Assembly (NCBI GenBank): GCA_009377375.1
Contig: WHUE01000048.1
Location: 1-32,171, forward strand
Length of the DNA: 32,171 nt
Reading direction: 5' to 3'
DNA from: Alphaproteobacteria bacterium
GTDB taxonomy: Bacteria; Pseudomonadota; Alphaproteobacteria; MPNO01; UBA2964
Under the pieces are notes generated by a model. The model worked only from the letters and a program-made list of their open reading frames with translations. It ran no database searches and was not told where the DNA came from. This document shows, piece after piece, positions 8,496 through 15,090 of the stretch. How positions within the stretch are numbered: position 1 is the stretch's first letter; each line of letters opens with the position of its first letter. Position numbers and translations under genes: made by a program.

Positions 8496-8586
8496 GTAGG
8501 ATATATCCCACTTACCTGACGGAAACGAAGGAATCTCGATGGGGCGACGGTGACCGGATCGCCGGGAATTGTGGGACATATCCCGC
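8496..8586. repeat. Inverted pair of 16-bp near-palindromic elements, possible operator
   Basis: GTGGGATATATCCTAC (minus strand, 8496-8511) and GTGGGACATATCCCGC (plus strand, 8571-8586) agree at 13 of 16 positions and each is close to a palindrome. The core GGATATATCC (8499-8508) is perfectly palindromic. A partial third copy, GGATATACGCC, lies at 8435-8445. The group lies upstream of the HTH-methyltransferase start (8401) and downstream of the coiled-coil gene (stop at 8678), so it may hold operators for the methyltransferase-metF unit. I see no gene in 8402-8677. Confidence 0.5.
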
Positions 8587-8677
8587 TGCCCCGGGCGGCC
8601 CTAGAAAGGCAGAGTGGGACGGCACACAGCCGTGCCCGCAGCGGCCTAGCCGGGCGGCGGGGCTCGCAGAATGCGTC

Positions 8678-9097
8678 TCATTCTGCCGGCTCGCCGAACC
8701 AGGACCGCCTTCCGGCGGGACGGACGTCCTCTTCGAGCAGCTTGATGCGGGCGGCAAGCCGGCCGAGAAGCTGGTTCAGCGTCTGGCCGTTCACGAATCG
8801 ATCGTCGGACACCTTGCCGACGGAGGCGCGCAGCGTGTCGAGCCGCGCCCGGAGCTGGGACAGCGCGTCGTCATGGCGATGGGCCGCGCGCGACAGGCGC
8901 TGTTCCATGCCGGCGAGGCTGAGAGGCAGCGCGGCAAGCGCGGCGCCGTCGGTGTCTCCGGCGACACGGCGACGTCCGTCCTTCGGCGCATAGGGGACCA
9001 GCCCCCGCTCCCTTCCGGGGCCGCTTTCCAGCCACCGGGCCAGAGCAGCCGTGATTTCGCCGGCGTCCGGGTCTCCGCTCTCGTGGTGTTTCAGCAT
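8678..9097 (-). CDS. Hypothetical coiled-coil protein under a sigma-54 promoter
   Basis: A 139-residue protein I do not recognise. The N-terminal third is acidic (MLKHHESGDPDAGEITAALA). Residues 58-125 are a run of Leu/Arg/Glu heptad-like sequence (LPLSLAGMEQRLSRAAHR, then LRARLDTLRASVGKV and LGRLAARIKLLEEDV), which suggests a long coiled coil. There is no signal peptide or membrane segment. GAGGA lies 6 nt before ATG 9097, a good ribosome site, and codon use is normal for the window. A near-perfect sigma-54 element (9153-9169) is about 57 bp upstream, so expression probably depends on RpoN and an enhancer-binding protein. The upstream gene hyuB ends at 9293 on the same strand, 195 bp away. 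Function unknown. Confidence 0.65.
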   Translation of the reverse strand: MLKHHESGDPDAGEITAALARWLESGPGRERGLVPYAPKDGRRRVAGDTDGAALAALPLSLAGMEQRLSRAAHRHDDALSQLRARLDTLRASVGKVSDDRFVNGQTLNQLLGRLAARIKLLEEDVRPAGRRSWFGEPAE

Positions 9098-9152
9098 GGT
9101 CGTCCTCGTTCCACGAAAGCGCCAACCCGGTTGAGTTTTTCACGGAATGCCG

Positions 9153-9169
9153 TGCAAGACCCGTGCCAA
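9153..9169 (-). promoter_or_regulatory. Sigma-54 (RpoN) -24/-12 promoter
   Basis: The minus strand reads TTGGCACGGGTCTTGCA, an exact match to the TTGGCACG-N4-TTGCA consensus with GG and GC at the correct spacing. The expected transcript start is near 9142, about 45 nt before the ATG at 9097. It is the only promoter-like element I see ahead of that gene. Confidence 0.85.
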
Positions 9170-9186
9170 CACCGTTAACCAGTCAA

Positions 9187-9223
9187 TTTCAACAGGTTGG
9201 AATAAGAGTTCAGGACCGAACTC
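9187..9223 (-). promoter_or_regulatory. IHF-like site and inverted-repeat enhancer upstream of the sigma-54 promoter
   Basis: TTTCAACAGGTTG (9187-9199) matches the IHF consensus WATCAANNNNTTR with one mismatch. Just beyond it, GAGTTC (9206-9211) and GAACTC (9218-9223) form a perfect inverted repeat with a 6-bp spacer, about 65-80 bp upstream of the predicted start. That is the expected order for an enhancer-binding protein site, an IHF bend and a sigma-54 promoter. The repeats are direct reading; the roles are inferred. Confidence 0.5.
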
Positions 9224-9292
9224 GCAGTTGGAGGCTGTATAGCCGCGGGTGGAGTGCAAAAAGCGACAGGCGGGCGGCAGGAGCTGCCGGCC

Positions 9293-10948
9293 TCAGCCTT
9301 TCGCTACATATCCCTCGCGCAAATCGGCGGCGCGGGCGGCGGCGGTGCGTTCGCCGGGGTCGCCGTAGCCGCCGCCGCCCGCCGCTTCGATCAGCATGGT
9401 CGTGCCGGCATCCAGCTCGACCCGCGTGGTGATCGGCATCTCGCGCTCGTCCGGACGGCCGGGATTGACGACGAACCGGCTGGGCCGGCCCGGTCCGCCG
9501 CCGGCCACCCCGCGCGACGGCTGCGTGGCGCGGTCGCCGCGGAACACCACCATCGCCGGCTGCAGCAGCGCGTATTCCCGCCGCATGGCGAGCCCGCCGC
9601 GATGCTTTCCGTCGCCGCCGGAGCCGGGAATCAGCTCGAACCGGGTGACGCGGCAGGGGAACTCGGTCTCCACGATCTCGATCGGGGTGACGTAGATGTT
9701 CGACAGGTGCACGGTGGTGCCGGAGCAGCCGTCTCCCGCCGCCGATCCGCCATAGGCGGAGCCGTAGATCTCGTACTGGTTGTTGGTCACCTTGCGCGGC
9801 CCGTCATGCCAGTCCACCGTCAGCCCGCCCCCGCTGCCGCCGCTGAATGCCGCGGCGCGGCCGGGCACGATGGGCGCCATCGCCTCGAACAACATGTCGA
9901 TCACGGTCATGCAGGTCTTCATGTAGCTGGAGCACGGCGCCGGCGCGCGCGGATGCACCACGGAGCCCTCGCGCAGCACGATCTCCACCGCGTCGCGCGC
10001 CGCGTCGCTGTAGGGCAGGTTCGGATCGATCAGCCCGATCAGCACCTGGAAGCAGCAGACCTCCACCAGCGCCTCGCGGATGTTCACCGGGCCGCGCCCC
10101 TGATCGGCGCAGCCGGTGAAATCGAACGACACCCGGCCGTCCCTCACCGTCACCTGGACATGGAGGCGCACCGGCTTCGTATAGTCGATGCCGTCGCTGT
10201 CGAGGAAAGCCTCGGCCTCGCCCTCGCCGTCCGGCAGGCGCCTGAGCGCGGCGCGGAACTCCGCCCCCGCCGCCTCGACCATCGCGGTGAGCGCCGCCTT
10301 CAGCCGGTCGGCGCCGTACTCGCCGCAGATCTGGCGCAGACGGTCGCGCCCGATGCCGCAGGCGGCCACCTGGCCGCGCAGGTCGCCCAACGTGGTCTCG
10401 GCATGGCGGCTGTTGGCGCGGATGGTGCGCTCGATATCGCGGCAGTAGGTCCCGGCGCGGTAGAGCCGCACCGGGGGGAACACGATCCCTTCCTGGAATA
10501 TTTCCTGCGCCTGGCCCCAGGTCGAGCCGGGCACGGTGCCGCCGATATCCGCCTTGTGCGCGATCGAGCCGGCGAAGGCCACCAGCGCGTCGCCATCGAA
10601 GACCGGCATCACCACGCCCATGTCGGGCACGTGCGGCATCTGGCCCTCATAGGGGTGGTTGCAGATGAACACGTCGCCGTCGGCAAGCCCCTCCGCGCCA
10701 TAAAGCTCCAGGACGCGGGCGACGAGGTAGCGATAGGCGGTGGCGTGGAAGAACATCGGCGGCGTCACCAGCAGCCGGCCCCGCGCATCCAGGATCACGC
10801 AGGAGAAATCCCGCGACTCTCGCACGATGGTCGAATAGCCCGAGCGGAAGAAATGATGGTGCATCTCGTCCATTAGGCTGCCGATCCGGTTGCGCAGGAT
10901 CTGCACCGTGATCGGATCGACCGTCGCCCCCTGCCCCGTATCCATCAT
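9293..10948 (-). CDS. hyuB: Hydantoinase B / 5-oxoprolinase subunit B family protein
   Basis: A 551-residue protein of the HyuB family, the partner of HyuA in ATP-dependent opening of hydantoin, oxoproline or related amide rings (some relatives are ketone carboxylases). It starts MMDTGQGATVDPITVQILRN and contains VRESRDFSCVILDARGRLL, FICNHPYEGQMPHVPDMGVV, SIAHKADIGGTVPGS, DFTGCADQGRGPVN and a glycine-rich end (IEAAGGGGYGDPGER), all typical. I use the ATG at 10948 rather than a frame extended to 11338, because the ATG overlaps the hyuA stop in an ATGA and the extension is Arg/Ala-rich shadow of hyuA. Overlap implies translational coupling and 1:1 subunits. The substrate cannot be read. Confidence 0.95.
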   Translation of the reverse strand: MMDTGQGATVDPITVQILRNRIGSLMDEMHHHFFRSGYSTIVRESRDFSCVILDARGRLLVTPPMFFHATAYRYLVARVLELYGAEGLADGDVFICNHPYEGQMPHVPDMGVVMPVFDGDALVAFAGSIAHKADIGGTVPGSTWGQAQEIFQEGIVFPPVRLYRAGTYCRDIERTIRANSRHAETTLGDLRGQVAACGIGRDRLRQICGEYGADRLKAALTAMVEAAGAEFRAALRRLPDGEGEAEAFLDSDGIDYTKPVRLHVQVTVRDGRVSFDFTGCADQGRGPVNIREALVEVCCFQVLIGLIDPNLPYSDAARDAVEIVLREGSVVHPRAPAPCSSYMKTCMTVIDMLFEAMAPIVPGRAAAFSGGSGGGLTVDWHDGPRKVTNNQYEIYGSAYGGSAAGDGCSGTTVHLSNIYVTPIEIVETEFPCRVTRFELIPGSGGDGKHRGGLAMRREYALLQPAMVVFRGDRATQPSRGVAGGGPGRPSRFVVNPGRPDEREMPITTRVELDAGTTMLIEAAGGGGYGDPGERTAAARAADLREGYVAKG

Positions 10949-13029
10949 CGTCCCGCCCCGTCCGTCAGCTCCAGATTGCCGTCTTCCAGCAGTCGCGCCG
11001 TCCAGCCCGGCGGCGCCACGGTGGTCGCGTCGGGCTGCTCGACGATCAGCGGCCCCGGAAGCGACCGGTCGAGGGGGAGCGCGTCGCGCCGCCAGACATC
11101 GCATTCCACCGCAGCGCCGTCGGCCATCACCGCACGGCGCTTCGCATAGGGCGCGGCGGCGCCCGCCGCGGCCTCCGCACGGCCGCCATCGGCCAGCTTG
11201 GGCATTGGCACGACCGCGCGGAGCCGGTAACTGACGACCTCCACCGCGGCGTCCCCGGCGGCATGGCCATGCACCTGGGCGTGCCGCTGGTGGAACCGCG
11301 CCTCCAGCGCGGCGAGGCCGTCGTCGCTGAGGGGGCATGGTATTCCGTCGAGCGGAACACGCAGCTCGTAGCCTTGGCCGGCATAGCGCAGATCCGCCTC
11401 GCGCAGCAGCGCGGTTTCCGCCGCGCCGAGACCCTCCGCGGCCAGCTCGGCGCGGGCGCGGTCCTCCAGCGCAGCAAAGACCTCCTCCATGCGCGCGGGC
11501 GGAAGCCCCGCGAGCGCACGCAGCTCGGAGCGCACATAGTCATGCACCACGTCGGCACAGAGCAGCCCCAGCGCTGAGAACGCGCCCGGGCTGGCGGGGA
11601 CGAGGACGCGCGGAATGCCGAGGTCGCGCGCCACCGCGGCGGCATGCACCGGCCCCGCGCCGCCGAACGGCACCAGGGTGAAGCCGGCGAGGTCGATCCC
11701 CTTGCGGGCGCTCTGCACGCGAATCTCGTCGGCCATCAGCGCGTTGACCACGCGGCAGATCCCCGCGGCGGCGGCCTCGACCGCCATGCCGAGCGGCGCG
11801 GCGACATGGGTCTGGACCGCGCTGCGGGCGGCGGCGGCGTCCAGCGCCATGCGCCCACCGAGGAAATAGGCCGGGTTGAGAACCCCGCAGACCAGGTCCG
11901 CATCGGTTACGGCCGGAAGCGCGCCGCCCTTGCCGTAGCAGGCGGGGCCCGGATCGGCGCCGGCGCTGTCAGGCCCGACCACCGGCAGCCCGGCGGCGCT
12001 CACCCGCGCCAGCGAGCCGCCGCCGGCCGAGATGGTGGAGACGTCCAGCGCCGGCACGCCGACGATGCGCCCGGCGATCAGCGTCTCCGCATGCTCCAGC
12101 GGCTGGCCGTCCTGGACAAAGGCGATGTCGCAGGAGGTGCCGCCCATGTCCAGCGTGACGATGTTCCGCCCGCCCGCCCGCCGCCCGAGAAGCCAGGCCG
12201 CGCCCTGCACCCCGCCGGCTGGGCCGGACAACAGCGTGTGCACGGTCTGGCTTTCGCAGTTGGCGGCGAGCGGCATGACGCCGCCGTTGGACTGCATCAG
12301 GAAGCGGCTTCGGGTCGTCACCGCCCGGTCGTCGAGCCCGGCGGCGAGATCGGCGATATAGCGGGCGAGCACCGGCACCAGCGCCGCGTTGACCAGCGTG
12401 GTGGAAAAGCGCGGCCATTCCCGGATGCGGGGCAGCACCTCGGACGACAGCGACACACAGGCGCCGGGCACGGCGTCGCGGATCAGCGCGGCCGCGGCGC
12501 GCTCATGCGCGTCGTTCATGAAGGAGAACAGGAAGCAGACCGCGAACGAGGCCACGCCTTCCGCCGCCAGCCCGGCCGCCGCGCGGCGCACCGCATCGGC
12601 GTCCAGCGGCTCGAGCTCGGCCCCGGCATAGTCGATGCGGCCCGGAATCTCGCGCGTCAGCGAAGGCGGCGCGATGTGGGGCGCGCGCCGGAACAGGTGA
12701 TCGAACGGGTTGCCCTCGTCCCGCGCCTGGGTCTGCACCTCGCAGATGCCGCGGTAGCCCGCATTGATCAGCAGCCCGACCTTCGCACCCTTGCCTTCCA
12801 GCAGCGCGTTGGTGGTAACGGTGGTGCCGTGGGCGAAGAAGCCGATCTCGTCCGCCGCCACGCCGCCGGACAGCAGCCTCCCCATCCCTTCGAGCACGGC
12901 GAGGGACGGGTTGGCCGGCGACGACGGCAGCTTCTCGATGCGCAGACGCCCGGTCGAAACCTCGTTCAGCACCAGATCGGTATGGGTTCCCCCGACGTCG
13001 ACGCCGAGGCGGTAGCGTGGTTCGGCCAT
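10945..13029 (-). CDS. hyuA: Hydantoinase A / 5-oxoprolinase subunit A family protein
   Basis: A 694-residue ATPase subunit of the hydantoinase/oxoprolinase family. The N-terminal YRLGVDVGGTHTDLVL is the phosphate-binding strand of the actin-like ATPase fold. HGTTVTTNALLEGKGAKVGL, LSGPAGGVQGAAWLLG, TLDMGGTSCDIAFVQDG, ISAGGGSLARV and FGGAGPVHAAAVARDLGI follow in the usual order. It should phosphorylate an amide or carbonyl oxygen before ring opening or carboxylation with HyuB. Its TGA overlaps the hyuB ATG. The ATG at 13029 gives the complete N-terminus, although no clear Shine-Dalgarno is visible. It is divergent from the DUF4197 gene across 120 bp. No transporter or racemase lies next to it to suggest a substrate. 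Confidence 0.95.
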   Translation of the reverse strand: MAEPRYRLGVDVGGTHTDLVLNEVSTGRLRIEKLPSSPANPSLAVLEGMGRLLSGGVAADEIGFFAHGTTVTTNALLEGKGAKVGLLINAGYRGICEVQTQARDEGNPFDHLFRRAPHIAPPSLTREIPGRIDYAGAELEPLDADAVRRAAAGLAAEGVASFAVCFLFSFMNDAHERAAAALIRDAVPGACVSLSSEVLPRIREWPRFSTTLVNAALVPVLARYIADLAAGLDDRAVTTRSRFLMQSNGGVMPLAANCESQTVHTLLSGPAGGVQGAAWLLGRRAGGRNIVTLDMGGTSCDIAFVQDGQPLEHAETLIAGRIVGVPALDVSTISAGGGSLARVSAAGLPVVGPDSAGADPGPACYGKGGALPAVTDADLVCGVLNPAYFLGGRMALDAAAARSAVQTHVAAPLGMAVEAAAAGICRVVNALMADEIRVQSARKGIDLAGFTLVPFGGAGPVHAAAVARDLGIPRVLVPASPGAFSALGLLCADVVHDYVRSELRALAGLPPARMEEVFAALEDRARAELAAEGLGAAETALLREADLRYAGQGYELRVPLDGIPCPLSDDGLAALEARFHQRHAQVHGHAAGDAAVEVVSYRLRAVVPMPKLADGGRAEAAAGAAAPYAKRRAVMADGAAVECDVWRRDALPLDRSLPGPLIVEQPDATTVAPPGWTARLLEDGNLELTDGAGR

Positions 13030-13149
13030 GGCGGCGACTGTAGCCGCGCGGGCGGGCGGCGAAAATGGCAGGCGGCGAAAAATTCTCTGGCTGCGACCCG
13101 GCCGGACCGTCTATTTCTAGCCTTTCCACCCTCGTCCGGAGCCGCCGCC

Positions 13150-13896
13150 ATGCATCGAGTCCTCCCTTTCGCCGCCCTGCTGCTGTTGACGCTGGCGGGG
13201 CCCGCGCTCGCCCAGAGCGGCCTGTTCGACAAGGGGCAGGACCTGCTCAAGGGGTTTTCGCAGAAGCCGCCCGGCGGCGACACGGCGGCGCTGGGCGAGG
13301 CGGAGATTGCGAAGGGGCTGCGCGAGGCGCTGACCGTCGGCGCCGACCGGGTGGTTTCCGCGCTCGGCAAGGCCAATGCCTTCAACCGCTCGCCGGAGCT
13401 GCACATTCCGCTGCCGCCGGCGCTCAAACCGGTCCAGACCGCGCTCGGGCGCGTCGGGATGAGCGGGCTGGCCGACGATCTGGAGCTGCGGCTCAACCAC
13501 GCGGCGGAAGAAGCCGTGCCGCGCGCCAAGCCGATCTTCATGGATGCGATCCGGAAAATGACGCTGACCGACGCCCGCGGAATCCTGAACGGCCCGTCCG
13601 ACTCGGCCACCCGCTATTTCCGCGACCGCATGTCGGCGCCGCTGTCGGGCGCGATGCGGCCGGTCGTCGAATCCGCCCTGGCGCAGGTCGGCGCCGTCGC
13701 GACCTATGACAGGATGATCGGGCAGTACAGGTCGCTGCCCTTCGTGCCCGACGCGAAGGCGGACCTGACCGGCTACGTCCTCGACAAGGCGATGGCCGGC
13801 GTATTTCTCTATCTCGGGCGCGAGGAGGCGGCGATCCGCGCCAACCCGGCGGCACGCAGCACCGAGCTTCTGAAAAAGGTATTCGGCGGCGGCTGA
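13150..13896 (+). CDS. DUF4197 family exported protein
   Basis: A 248-residue protein with a clear signal peptide (MHRVLPFAALLLLTLAGPALAQ, cut after about residue 21), so periplasmic or outer-membrane facing. The mature part matches my memory of DUF4197: GLREALTVGADRVVSALGKAN, then IPLPPALKPVQTALGRVG, FMDAIRKMTLTDARGILNGP, ATRYFRDRMSAPL and DYxxGKAM-like LTGYVLDKAMAGVFLYLGREE at the end. The family has no established activity. I take the ATG at 13150 because the signal peptide begins there; a much longer frame upstream is antisense to hyuA. GGAG lies about 10 nt upstream. The gene seems monocistronic. Confidence 0.9.
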   Translation: MHRVLPFAALLLLTLAGPALAQSGLFDKGQDLLKGFSQKPPGGDTAALGEAEIAKGLREALTVGADRVVSALGKANAFNRSPELHIPLPPALKPVQTALGRVGMSGLADDLELRLNHAAEEAVPRAKPIFMDAIRKMTLTDARGILNGPSDSATRYFRDRMSAPLSGAMRPVVESALAQVGAVATYDRMIGQYRSLPFVPDAKADLTGYVLDKAMAGVFLYLGREEAAIRANPAARSTELLKKVFGGG

Positions 13897-13922
13897 CGCC
13901 TTTCCGGCCGGCGCGCGGGATG

Positions 13923-13956
13923 TGGCGGAGCCGGACGGTCATGCCCGGCTCCGCCA
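13923..13956. other. Perfect 12-bp hairpin after the DUF4197 gene
   Basis: TGGCGGAGCCGG (13923-13934) pairs perfectly with 13945-13956 around a 10-nt loop, 26 nt past the stop codon. There is no T run on either side, so it may stabilise the 3' end or act as a weak terminator rather than a classical one. Confidence 0.5.
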
Positions 13957-13973
13957 CCAGCCGAGGCGCGGAC

Positions 13974-14018
13974 CGTTCCTTCCCCCGTGAGCAGGGCGGC
14001 TTACCGACGGAAGGAACG
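13974..14018. other. Long imperfect hairpin in the DUF4197-hemP gap
   Basis: CGTTCCTTCC (13974-13983) pairs perfectly with GGAAGGAACG (14009-14018). Inside it, GTGAGC and GCTTAC form a second 6-bp helix with one G-U pair and a 6-nt loop. The rest of 13957-14178 shows no gene that I can support. Confidence 0.4.
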
Positions 14019-14178
14019 CCCGCACCGCGGCCATTCGGTTCGACCCGGGACCGGCGCGAGGGCACCTGCCCTGCCAACATCGGTTTCGGATCGTTCTGGA
14101 ACCTGGCTGGCTGCCGGAGGCATCTTGCCCTGGGTGGCTTGCCGGTCGATGGATGTCCGCGGCCCGTGGGGGCCGGTC

Positions 14179-14370
14179 CTACTTGGTCAGGATCAGCTTT
14201 CCCTTGCTGGTCAGGCGCAGCCGGTACTCTTCGTCCCTGTGTTCGATGATCGCCTCGCGCGCACCCGCCAGCAGCGTCGCCGCCTTCACGCGCGGCGCCG
14301 GCGGACGCTTCGGCGCGGCGGCGGGCTTGGCGCGCGGCAGGGGCTGGTCCTGGGATTCGGTCACCTTCAT
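14179..14370 (-). CDS. hemP: Hemin uptake protein HemP
   Basis: A 63-residue protein. The last part, GAREAIIEHRDEEYRLRLTS followed by KGKLILTK (residues 36-63), is the HemP signature (-HxGxxYxLRxTxxGKLILTK-). The N-terminal half is Pro/Ala-rich and low in complexity. I choose ATG 14370, since the upstream ATG at 14424 lies inside the Fur box and would put the operator in the coding region. No strong Shine-Dalgarno is visible. HemP is usually the first gene of haem-uptake clusters; in Burkholderia the related HmuP acts as a co-activator for the haem receptor gene. Here no receptor or ABC transporter follows, so it stands alone, possibly acting on a distant haem-uptake locus. Confidence 0.88.
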   Translation of the reverse strand: MKVTESQDQPLPRAKPAAAPKRPPAPRVKAATLLAGAREAIIEHRDEEYRLRLTSKGKLILTK

Positions 14371-14408
14371 CACCGGCACGTTACCCGAGCCCGCCGACCA
14401 ATTGCAAC

Positions 14409-14431
14409 TGCAAATCATTCGCATTAGTCAA
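14409..14431 (-). promoter_or_regulatory. Fur box and -35 of hemP
   Basis: On the minus strand TTGACT (14426-14431) is followed by TGCGAATGATTTGCA (14409-14423), a 7-1-7 inverted repeat with one mismatch, and then by GTTGCAATT. This is a typical proteobacterial Fur-type site. The -10 is unclear (TGCAAT at 19-bp spacing is possible). It lies 39 bp upstream of the hemP ATG. Confidence 0.75.
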
Positions 14432-14601
14432 AAAGCGGGGTTCGGACGGCCGTTGCCCTGAATTCGGGCCAGCGGCCGGCGCGGGCTGAACGGTTTTCCC
14501 GATCCTTTTCGGGTGGTATTCTTCTCGAGATGCGCAGGATTGAACCTGAAACCGGCAGGGGCGGCGCATCGCGGGTGAAACCACCACAGGGAACAGGCAC
14601 C

Positions 14602-15015
14602 ATGGCGAAGATCAGACATATCGCGATCAAGAGCGACGACCCCATCAAGCTGGCCCAGTTCTATGAAGACACGATGGACATGAAGGTGATCCTGCGTCGG
14701 CCGACGGGCGCGATCTACATGACCGACGGCTACATGAACGTGGCGCTGCTGCCGGTGCGCGACGGCGGAAAGCCGGGAATCGACCATTTCGGATTCGAGG
14801 TGGACTCGATCGACGACGTGGCCGGCCGGCTCAAGGAGCACGGCCATCCGGCCCCGAAAATCCGCCCGAACAACCCGCCCTATGCCGAACAGCGCGCGGT
14901 CGATCCGGACGGAAATTATTTCGACCTGTCCGAGCACGGCTTCCAGGACGAGCAGTATCAGGAGGACCGCGCCGCCAGGGGCGATTCCGGCGGCAAGGTG
15001 AAGGAGCCCGTCTGA
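14602..15015 (+). CDS. VOC family (glyoxalase/dioxygenase-like) protein
   Basis: A 137-residue single VOC domain of paired beta-alpha-beta-beta-beta units. It starts MAKIRHIAIKSDDPIKLAQF. Putative metal ligands are His6, His62 (GIDHFGFEV) and Glu111 (NYFDLSEHG), the positions used in this fold. VDPDGNYFDLSEHG is typical of dioxygenase- or lyase-type members. The C-terminal 25 residues are charged and probably disordered. I start at 14602, after ACAGGGAACAGG, instead of 14530, because the fold begins there. It is monocistronic, ending at the terminator at 15041. The reaction is unknown; a second VOC gene is at 30920. Confidence 0.88.
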   Translation: MAKIRHIAIKSDDPIKLAQFYEDTMDMKVILRRPTGAIYMTDGYMNVALLPVRDGGKPGIDHFGFEVDSIDDVAGRLKEHGHPAPKIRPNNPPYAEQRAVDPDGNYFDLSEHGFQDEQYQEDRAARGDSGGKVKEPV

Positions 15016-15040
15016 GGCTCCGTCAAGAACCAGGGGACAG

Positions 15041-15074
15041 CCGGGCCGCTCCGAGGAGCGGTCCGGTTCTTTTT
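15041..15074 (+). terminator. Rho-independent terminator after the VOC gene
   Basis: CCGGGCCGCTCC and GGAGCGGTCCGG form a 12-bp stem with one G-U pair and a tight turn, followed by TTCTTTTT. It ends 16 bp before the convergent tctAB stop. Confidence 0.85.
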
Positions 15075-15090
15075 CGGACCGCGCCCGGTG

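Noticed and set aside
6983-9178. A 731-codon open frame on the plus strand
   Set aside because: It is antisense to the methyltransferase and coiled-coil genes, is rich in Arg, His and Gly, and has no family motifs. In GC-rich DNA such shadows are expected.
9240-9292. Terminator of hyuAB
   Set aside because: On the minus strand a 6-bp stem (CGGCAG/CTGCCG) is followed by T5 only after a gap of about 11-12 nt; too weak to call.
11200-11230. TTGGCACGACCG as a further sigma-54 promoter
   Set aside because: The -12 TTGC is missing, and the site lies inside hyuA.
10949-11338. 130-residue N-terminal extension of HyuB
   Set aside because: It lies wholly within hyuA and is Arg/Pro-rich; the ATGA overlap gives the natural start.
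11644-13149. N-terminal extension of the DUF4197 frame
   Set aside because: The part before 13150 is antisense to hyuA; a signal peptide begins exactly at 13150.
14371-14424. Longer hemP start at 14424
   Set aside because: The ATG is inside the Fur box and adds residues with no HemP similarity.
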